A stretch of DNA of 62,886 nucleotides from Rhizophagus sp. LPA8_4_AMF. Taxonomy: Eukaryota; Glomeromycota; Glomeromycetes; Glomerales; Glomeraceae. A model generated the notes under the pieces. It made no database searches. It was not told where the DNA came from and saw nothing but the letters and a program-made list of their open reading frames with translations. The stretch covers positions 1 through 62,886 of the forward strand of contig JADRCO010000052.1 in the NCBI GenBank assembly GCA_021464525.1. The letters are read 5' to 3'. Positions within the stretch are counted from its first letter, which is position 1. Each line of letters starts with the position of its first letter. Both the position numbers and the translations under genes were made by a program. This document shows positions 49,001-62,886 of this stretch, one piece after another.

Positions 49001-52000
49001 CATATTATATCATAAATTCAAATATTAATTACCTTCCAATATTTTTTAACGCTAATAGTTGATGAACCACTTTTACTTATTGCACGTTCTTGAATTGTTT
49101 GATCATCGCCAACAAGCATCAAATCCAAATTTTGGACGATTAATTTTGCAGCAAACATTGGTGATCCAGATATTATATTGCTTGATGCCTATAAATAGTA
49201 AAAAAAAGATATTTATTACTGAAATCTCACGATGAAAAAAAATATACAATATATTACATACTTTTAAACTGTCGAGAACTATAATAACGCGCCCAGGAAT
49301 ATTATTTGGATTAAAGTCTACTGAAGAATCATTTATTGTAACCGATAATTTTATAAATTGACTAGGAAGTTCCACAAAGGTTCTCTATAAATCATTTAAC
49401 ATATGTAATATATATTAGTATAAATATTAATTATAATATATTTTATGTAAGTTAATATATTTGTATTAACTTGCCATTTCTGGTTCTTGAATGAATTCAA
49501 GCAAATCATCCATCCATCGTGTATCTTGAGAATGCCGTAAAGTTACGCCATTAATTGATAAAGTTAAATTCGTTTCTTTCATGTTTGCTACAACGTCAAG
49601 CGAGATAAGCATTATTATAGAAATCATAGGACGCATATTTTTTGTCTAGATATAGCAATAAAAAGTTTAGTTGGTTGTTAATGAATAATTAAGCTATATT
49701 TATATATTTGATTACCTTAATGCCCTTGTTTAATGTACGGCGTAATATCTGTGCTGGTTCTTGTGGCGTTGTTATATCCAAATAATCAAAATTATCATTA
49801 TCCAAAACAACGTACGTATCATTCTATAAAGGTGTAAAATATATAAATTTTAATATACCAAGACATACTCAAAAGGTTTCGTTAATTTTTTTAACAAAAC
49901 AAAAACACGCACCTTTCCTTCGTGTTTTATGACACTAAAGAATCTGAAGTCTAGCATGTTGAGTTGATAAATACGTGTTGATTTTGATTGTTCGCTAACT
50001 TTCTTTTCGGGATTTTCAGGATCATATAATATAACAACTTCGACTATAATGAAATTATAAATTTAGCTTTAGATGTAATGGTTACGGAATTAAAATTTAT
50101 GTTTACCTTTGGCTATAAATACGACAACTGATGCGAGACTAGGTCTCAATGGCATTGACTGAGACCCCATAAAACTTCCTCCTTCAAACCTCATTCTCAT
50201 TTCAGAACTTTCAGAATTATATGAATTCATCCCATAAATTGAATCCGATTGATAATTGCCAGCCACATTAAAGTGAATATCTTGTTCATTAGAATCAAAG
50301 TCATTAGCATCAACACTATTTTTAGGTTGCCATAATGTCAAATCATTAAGCAAAATTTGTAGAATATCAAAAGATGATTTTGTGAGTCGAACACGTGTAT
50401 GAGGGAAATTACAATTTATCACAAATAGCTATTCAACAATGATAAGTAAGTAAGTTAGTTTTAACTTATATTAGAAATTATACACTTTGAATTATGCATA
50501 CCGAACTTTCGATCGTTCTTTGTTTGAACATCAATATTTCTTCCTCTTCATTTTCTACTGGCCAACTGGAACGATCTTCTCCTTCAAATGATGAAAAAGT
50601 TTGTGAAAATGGGGAAGATCGAATATTACCTCCGATAAAAGGCAATTTGCTTTTGACCGCACTTGTAGGTCTATAAGTAATTTCAACATTAGGAAACATT
50701 GGAGATATATGAGCCATAGAACGATGATGAGTTGATGGTGTTAATGGTTTCATAGCAAGGAAACATTTAGCGTCCGATTCTGAAAATTTTTTTTAATAGA
50801 ATTAGTAAATATCCCAAAGAAGAAAATTTTTTTTTTTTTTTAATAATCATAAACATTTATATACCATTAGATTCTTTTAAGAAAATATTTACTCCTCCAC
50901 ATTCTATCTTTATTCTATTTTGCTGTAAGTCACCAGAGCGACCTTCAGGTTCAGAATGTTGTTGAATACCGTAATTTTCTATACCAGGGCTCTTTGTGAC
51001 TCCAGTCGCAACGTGAATATTTATTATATCGAAAATCATTAAATTAGAATGTATGCAATAATCTTCAACTATTTCATGTATATTAGAAGCACCCAAATCT
51101 GGACAATGCAACATCATGCGAATTAAATCACAATTAATTCGAAGATGAAACTTTTCCAAGTTTTTCTATTGAAAATAATAATAATTTTAAAAAAAAAATC
51201 ATCAAAAACACAAATTGAACAATTTAAAAAAAAAGAGAAACATCACTTCACCTCATTCATCCTCTGTGTATCCAAATCATCAATTATGTTTTTTTCGTTA
51301 AATATATGTTTGGTAGATGTCTCTTCCGGAGAAGCGCTATTAGCATATTTAGAGAGAGCAAGTATATAATTCTCCAATCGATCTATTATTCGAAGATCAA
51401 AATGTAATTGCACTGGTTGTAAATCAACTGAGATATCATAATTTAATACATTTGATGGAGTTAAAGTTGATGACAATGTATCTAAATTAAGATGAGAATT
51501 TTTTGACAATTAAATATAATTTAATTATAAAGTAAAAAAAAAAAGGTAAAAATAAAAAAAAAGAATATACTATATCTACCTTCATTAGAAAGATTCGTAA
51601 TCTCAACCTTTAATTTAATGACATCCTTGATAACGTTATTATTATCGTTTCTACCAAATCTAGTAGTAGCTCTTCCAATTTTTTTAGTTCCATTATTTTT
51701 ATTTTTATTTTTATCCATGTTTTTTACTGGAAAAATTGGAAAATCAGATTCTTCAGGATCATAAAAGTTTAATAGTTCGGGATCAAAAAATAATAAAGGA
51801 TTATAGGTATTAAAATTGGGAAGTGTAACTTCAGATTTCAAATCTTCAAATTCGGATTTGTTTCCTAAAGGATCTTCTAACCATTCTAAAATAGAAACAT
51901 CAGAGAATGCTATTTCCATCAATATACGTGAATATCCTTCATTTTCCAAATTTTTTTGATAATTAGGAGGATAATTAATATTTGACACACTCCCACGTCG

Positions 52001-54248
52001 TTTTCCATTGTCAATCAAATTTTCAGGATCCCATCTTTGTAATAAACAAGAAAATCCATCAATACTAACTTTTATATGATTAAGATTTAAATTTTCAGGT
52101 AAGCGTGTATCAAAGAATTTTTTCTCAGGTATAAAATTAGGTAATGGATCAAGATATAAAATGAAAAGTTCAACACTAGAAATTTTAAAATCAATTTTCA
52201 TGCTAGATGCATTTGACCCAGAAGATATAATATTTGATGCAGAAGAGGCAATATTAGGAGGATGAGATAAAGTTGATTTGTAATGATTTGGAGGAGAATT
52301 ATTAGATTTTATAAAAGAAAAATTTTCAGAGGAACTTGTAGCATATTCACGTTCAAGTTCCAAATTATAAAAATTATTTTTTTGTGAATCAATATAATAA
52401 GGTTTAAATTGACCTTGTGAACTTATTGATGATTCTTTTTGATGATTTCTTAAATCACCTTTATTTCGTATTGATGTTGAATTAATTTTATTAGGTTCAT
52501 GTTGATATATAAGATCATCAAAATCATCATTTTGAATTGGAGAAGAAATTGAACGATAATTTGCATCCTCAAATTGATTCAAATCATCACTTTCGGTACT
52601 ACTTGGAGGTCTAGTACTTGAAGAAGATTTACTTCTTGATAACGCGTCGGCCAAATCTGCGATTAATGATACTTGACTAGGAGTTAACACTGCAGTTATT
52701 GATTGAATTAAACCTTCAATATTCCAAGATTGAGTGCTCTTTGCTTGTTGTATGGCTTCTTGTGTCAAATAATATGATGTGGCAGCATTTTGTGCATCAA
52801 ATTGAATAGTAGGAATAGAATTTTGATTTAATGTAACTCGAATAATATTCTCATGTTCAGAACAAGAAAAGATCATTGCTTCATAAGGAATAGTTTGTTT
52901 TTGTTCTCCATTTTCAGAACCAATATCTGAACCAAACCCTTGATTTGAATGTGTATCAAAAAATTCGTCTCCGCTATCTTCACCACCAGATAAAAAGGTT
53001 TTTGGTATATTTAAATGTTGTGATTGTTGTGACGAATGTTGATGAATCCATTGATTTGTTACTTCTTTTAACCAAATATTTAATCCAGTAATAGTAAAGG
53101 ATTTTATAGTTTCAGCTTGTTCTGGTGGCAATGTTACGCTAGCCGAACCGGATACATTAGGTGGAGTAGGTTCATCATCTAATCCAGGTGTTTCATCTTT
53201 AAAAGAAATTACTGGAATTTTTAATTCGAAATAATATTCCTTAAGTTGATCATTCTTGTTTGAATTATAATCTCCATTAAGTGAAATAGTTGATTGATGA
53301 GAAAGTCGTATACAAGTATCCTTTAAAATTATTTTAACATTCGACATTAATTTATCAATTAATCGTGCTATAATTTGAATCCCTTCCATACCATTATCGC
53401 TAGGTATAGAAGATTGCTGTGGTAACGTTTCTGATTGTTCCAGCCCTGAGCTACCCAATTCTTGACTTTCTGATGGAAATGCGTTACTATGATTACTATG
53501 AAAAGAATGATAGATTGAATTTCGAAGTTCTTCATCCTCTTCAGGAGGTAACCTTTCATGACGAAGAAAATCACCAGCAAAATGAAATGATGATGAAAGT
53601 ATGTGTGAATCCTCGGGAGTAGATTTAGCTATAAATTAAAAAAAAATAAAAAATAAAAAATAAATCAAAGAAAAGAAAAAGAAAAAAAAAAATAAAGATT
53701 GATGACAAGAAAAAAGAAAACTCCAAAAAAAAATAGACCCGATCAACAAATATACAATATATATATATGTAATATAATTTCTTTATTAAAAAAAAAATTG
53801 ATTTTACCATTTCTTGGTTTAGCATGTTCAGGAACGACAGTAATTTGTAAATTGCAAATCTCCAATACACAATCACAATTCCATATATTTTTCCAAGGAA
53901 TATTAGCGATGATATCACCAATTTTGCCGTCCGTTATTACCACTGGTAAATCTACGACGAGATCATTCAAAACCTTTTTTTTATATACACAATATATATT
54001 ATTATAAACAAAATAAACATTTACATAAAACTAAAAGTATAAAAAATTTTTAAAAATACCTCTACATTGAGTTTTAATTCTTTTAGGCGTAGCACCCCTT
54101 GGCTCAGTTGAACATCAAGATCAAGATCTATATCCTCAGCTAAAAATTGACCCAAGGCTCTCTTAAGCAAGAATTTGAGCAACCTTTTTTGGATCGTTGA
54201 AGGAATGTTTACTAAACCCCAACCCGAAAAAGGCCAACCTCTGTACAT
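46010..54248 (-). CDS. Autophagy-related protein 2 (ATG2)
   Basis: A large minus-strand gene, ATG at 54248 and stop at 46010, with about twenty short introns and one long central exon (about 51560-53635). The N-terminus, MYRGWPFSGWGLVNIPSTIQ then KRLLKFLLKRALGQFLAEDI, is the chorein-type start of ATG2. The next exons include LNDLVVDLPVVITDGKIGDI. The middle is a long, Ser/Asn-rich beta-rich rod. The C-terminal region keeps the ATG2 signature IKSTQVPNVVSGVAPIRSLV with NLGSGVADLILLPIEQYKKD, and then GTVRAVIRAVPVAVLKPMIG and AVSQTLLGLRNSIDP. ATG2 bridges ER and the growing phagophore and transfers lipid along its groove, working with ATG18/WIPI and ATG9. The coding length of about 2000 residues fits the family. 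The last exon encodes only KYKKR. Confidence 0.94.
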
Positions 54249-55025
54249 TTGTAAATTTAAAAAAGATAATATATAAAAAAAAAAAATAATAAATACAATA
54301 AAAATACTAAAAAAAGAGAAATTATGATAATATTTTTCACACAAAATACTAAAATCTTTTTAGAATTCTATATTTACTGTGTTTATATAATAACGAATTA
54401 TAACAACATTCCGTAAAATAGATGTTCTCGTATTTGTGAGGTGATAATGGAAAAAAGAGAAAGCCAATTATTAGTCAGCACAGGCTAGTTTTAAAAAAGT
54501 TCCTTTCTCGCGCAGTATATTTTCCGTTCCTTGTTATCCGCAGTTAAATATGTTAATAACATAATTGGGAACAATAATTATACCATATGGGGGAAATCTG
54601 CGGCATCCGAAATAGTATCTGGTATCGGGGATCTCCTATAAAATACATATTACGTACCAAAAGTGATTAAAGTACACCAATACCATTAAAAATAGGCTTG
54701 TTTCCTAAAAAAAAAAAAAAAGAAATCATAAAAAGTCAAGACGCATGTGTAAATTATTTTCCTATAGAATTTCGAAGCAGATATACATTATATAATACAA
54801 TATTCTTAATTTACTGTATCTGATTAAATAAGTAATAGAATAAGCAATGTCAAAAAAAAAATTTGAAAATCAAATGATCCACGTTTAAGATCTACTTGTA
54901 CCTGGGAAGATCTTTCATCTTTTTATTTTATTTTTAAATAATTATCATTTGGCACAAATATTATAATTCTTTTATAAAAAATTACATAATTATCGCCAAA
55001 AAAAGAATAATGCATAATATAATAA
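54249..55025. other. Spacer between ATG2 start and cofactor D stop
   Basis: About 780 bases, both neighbours on the minus strand. It holds the ATG2 promoter (a less AT-rich patch at about 54420-54640 with CTTTCTCGCGCAG) and the cofactor D 3' end. No gene or RNA seen. Confidence 0.5.
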
Positions 55026-60070
<5,045 letters not shown>

Positions 60071-61471
60071 AATTAAAATTTTTTATTATAAATTAAATAA
60101 ATAAAGATTTGATTATGTTATTGTGTTTAGAAATGATGCAGAAGAGTATTATATATGATTTGAACAATGACTTGTGTAACTTTTTTTAAGATAATCGAAT
60201 TAGGATATAGTTAGATATATTCGATCAAAAAAATCAAAAAAAAAAAAGGCACGGCAACAATTTTCCCACTATAGAATGACAGATCATCGGTTTGCATCTA
60301 ACACAATAAAGAATTTTCCTTTAGTTGTTCCGAAATCGAAGGTGATAATCATGAATTAAGTACAAGAAGTTAACTTTCACACCTGGAGAAAAAAAATAAA
60401 AAAAAAATAAGGAGAATATGGTAACGTAAGACTTATTTTTCAAAACAAGCATTCATCGAAAAAAGAAAAAAAGAAATTAATAGATAAAATAAAAACTAAA
60501 ACAATTACTTTTTATATAACGAGTAAGAAACCTTGTCAAAATTAAAGGTTGTGTTACATACCCTTATGTTTTATTGTTTCATATTGGATTGTTATACAAT
60601 TTGGATTAAATTTCCTTGTAATAATAGCGGACGGTTTATCCTAATGAAAAGAACGGAAACACGGAATTAAGTTATGAGAATTAAGAATCATTAAGGCAGA
60701 AAATAAAAGAAGGTAACAAAATTCTTGGATGATATCAATGATATCAATTAAAATGAAACAAAGATAGAAACAAAGATATCCTCTTTTAAGGATAAAGAAA
60801 TTATAATGAAGAGAATGACATACTGCTTTATGATTGTTATATGTATTTAGAGACAATGTTTAAATATTAAACGAAAGGAGACCAATCTTATCACACTCCA
60901 GCGGGTATAACTTTCATCAAAACTTGCCGTCTTGGCTTCACTATTAAAGGAAATAAGGCTTTAAAACAAGTTTGAAAATTACAATAAAACTCATAGGTCT
61001 CACTAATATAACTTATATGATACAGTGCATTATGACATTGTTGTGATGTTGTAACAATTACAATATTAACTAACGTTCTTTTTATGGATTGGTAAATAAT
61101 TATCGGAGTTTTCTTTTAATTTGAAACTTTATTTTTTTAACTTTCCAAAATTACGGTGAAATAATTCCGGTTCAACCTTACCTATTTGTTGGTATGACCC
61201 TTAAATTATAATCGTTATAATGGAGATCAACATCAGATTAACGTATCAGAAGTGCAGAAAAATATTTAACAATATAACATTATATAACAATATAAACAAT
61301 AATATACTTTATATATGTAATAATATATAAAACAAAAATTTATTTGACTGATTCAATAAATGATTTGTTACATGAAAGTTTCATAGTGGTTTGATTTGAA
61401 GGGGGGATTTTTATTTTTTTTTTTTAAAAAAAAAAAGCTCCAATGATGGAATGTGCGGGAGGTGAGGTGGA

Positions 61472-61516
<45 letters not shown>

Positions 61517-61579
61517 TAAATAATAAATTAATTGACTAAACTTAATCAATAAGTTTTGTTAAGGGGAAATTACCCAAAT
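60071..61579. other. Intergenic region with homopolymer runs and a possible minus-strand 3' exon
   Basis: AT-rich, no full gene. Near 60945-60893 on the minus strand an acceptor-like TTTAATAG is followed by an open piece KPRRQVLMKVIPAGV and a stop, which resembles a short terminal exon. No upstream exon was found. An uninterrupted poly-A of 41 bases lies at 61473-61513, next to GTGCGGGAGGTGAGGTGG. Confidence 0.4.
61473..61513 (+). repeat. Poly-A run, 41 bases
   Basis: Uninterrupted A's. Such runs are prone to sequencing and assembly length error. Confidence 0.9.
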
Positions 61580-62833
61580 TTAACTTAATAAATTACAAAT
61601 TAAATTGCAGTTAAAACCAGCTGCAAAAAATAAATCGGGTTTATTCCGAGGAAATATTTGTGCATTGCATGTAGTGTTAATTTGAGAGGGAACAACCTCT
61701 ATCATCAAATCATCATTAATCATTCTTACCTTATGATTACTTTTTGCTAAATGTAATCTAATTTCATAAAAAGAATAATGTTTTGGAGGATTTAAATTAT
61801 TATCATAGTGATGACATAATTTACATTTAAAAATTCTTTTGTTGCGTAAACCACCATGAAGGAAAGCTCCACGAACAGTTTCAATTGGTGCAGGATGATC
61901 TTTTAAATATTGAGCTTCTTCACGAAGTTGAGGAATCAAAACATTCATTAAAAATTCATCATCCCAAAGAATTCTTGGATCTTGATTCATAAAAGGTAGA
62001 TTACGAAATGAAGGACACCATGGTAAAAATTTTATCAATGAACTTTCAAAAATTTCATTGCATTTCATCATCTTAATTAAATTATAATTTAAATCATCCG
62101 AATCGCTATTAGATTCTGAAGACGAACTCGAATTTCTTTCCATATCAATATCATCCATTGATTGATTACTGTTTTGTCTTTGACGAGATTGTAAATGATC
62201 AATTTCAGGTCTTAATAATTCAAAGATTAATTTAATTATATCCATTTGACGAGTTTGTATAGCAACATCAATTGCCAAATTTCTTTCAATTTCTTGTCTT
62301 TGTAATCTTAAAAGAGTAGACATTTGTAAATATTCAGGAATTAATTTATTACGAAACCCAATCCAAGCACGTTTAGTAAAAGGACTAGTAGAAGTTGAAC
62401 CCATAGCCTTATTATAAGTTAAACATTTATTTACAACAGACATCTTAAATCTTGGAAAACCGAATTCATTAGTTTCCTTTCTTATCAAATTATCAATAGT
62501 TATAACACGATCATTTCTTTTCTTAGAATTTTCCATAGTTTTTGACCAATATTCATTTTCATTTTCCAATTCCCTTTTAATAACTTCTTCCATTTTACTA
62601 CGACCTTCAACACGTTTTTTAATTACCCAATCTTGACGGTCTTTTATACTTAATTCATTAAATTCATTATAAGCCTTATGAACATCTTGAATCCAATATA
62701 AATTGGAAGGACGATGTTTTATTTTTTCAGGTCCTGATCCAGCAGATCCAGTTATAAATGTCAATCCACTAACGATATCAATATCGTCAGGAACCGAATT
62801 TTGAGAAAATAAATGATATCTTATTTGATCCAA

Positions 62834-62834
<1 letters not shown>
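61580..62834 (-). CDS. C2H2-finger-containing protein, unrecognised, 5' truncated by the window end
   Basis: Minus-strand reading frame of about 417 codons ending at 61580. No ATG is present at the upstream end. The sequence TTTTTTAG before 62834 reads as a 3' splice site, so the start lies beyond the window. Visible features: WIQDVHKAYNEFNELSIKDR and a Lys/Glu-rich helical region (KKRVEGRSKMEEVIKREL); a Ser/Asp/Asn stretch near 240-265; PSFRNLPFMNQDPRILWDDE; and a zinc-finger-like segment FKCKLCHHYD...FYEIRLHLAKSNHK near 345-380 with C-x2-C and H-x5-H spacing. I do not recognise the family. It may be a lineage-specific expanded gene. Confidence 0.7.

Positions 62835-62836
<2 letters not shown>

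Positions 62837-62886
<50 letters not shown>
62837..62886 (+). repeat. Poly-A run at the window edge
   Basis: About 50 uninterrupted A's up to the last base. On the minus strand it is the polypyrimidine tract before the splice acceptor of the gene at 61580-62834. Its extreme length suggests assembly uncertainty. Confidence 0.85.

Noticed and set aside
53625-54007. Frames on both strands around the ATG2 second and third exons
   Set aside because: Most of the length is AT-rich intron; only the part matching LNDLVVDLPVVITDG is real and belongs to ATG2.

Overview
The window is nuclear DNA from an early-diverging, extremely AT-rich fungus. The best guess is an arbuscular mycorrhizal fungus of the Glomeromycotina (Rhizophagus/Glomus-like). 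The evidence is strong A+T richness, genes packed with short (about 55-90 bp) AT-rich GT-AG introns, single-exon and multi-exon housekeeping genes on both strands, and a decayed FAR1/MULE-type transposase with small non-autonomous elements. No bacterial operon, tRNA cluster or CRISPR array was seen. Exon boundaries below come from reading splice signals and frame by eye, without transcript data.

Left part (1-10.5 kb): a CECR2/DDT-WHIM-like putative chromatin-remodelling subunit (1209-3352), an intronless FGAM synthase for de novo purine synthesis (3666-7805), a block of DNA transposon remains with a clean 402-bp MITE, and prohibitin-2 (9269-10516).

Accessory island (10.5-19.6 kb): no intact gene. 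It holds a non-autonomous element candidate with inverted arrays of an 18-19 bp subterminal repeat, a 400-bp pyrimidine tract, a dead MULE transposase gene whose intron carries telomere-like CCTAA repeats, and short fold-back sequences.

The most notable gene is at 19587-23427. It is a SET9/SUV4-20-type histone H4K20 methyltransferase whose reading frame continues through spliced exons into an APSES/KilA-N-type DNA-binding domain, an apparent chromatin-writer/DNA-reader fusion.

Middle (24.5-44.4 kb): dense housekeeping genes, several as divergent pairs with 150-300 bp shared promoters. They are MLH1 (-) with beta-COP (+), RPB7 (+), a small two-TM protein (-) with a coiled-coil single-TM protein (+), dihydrolipoyl dehydrogenase (-) with the splicing factor PUF60 (+, with an 804-bp intron holding coding-like islands), and ribosomal protein eL29 (-) with a small AT-hook protein (+). 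A NEPRO/Rmp1-like gene follows.

Right part (46-62.9 kb): three minus-strand genes. These are the autophagy lipid-transfer protein ATG2, tubulin-folding cofactor D, and the 3' part of an unrecognised C2H2-finger protein that runs off the window end. The genes do not form one pathway; they cover chromatin and transcription, purine synthesis, mitochondria, secretion, DNA repair, splicing, autophagy and the cytoskeleton.
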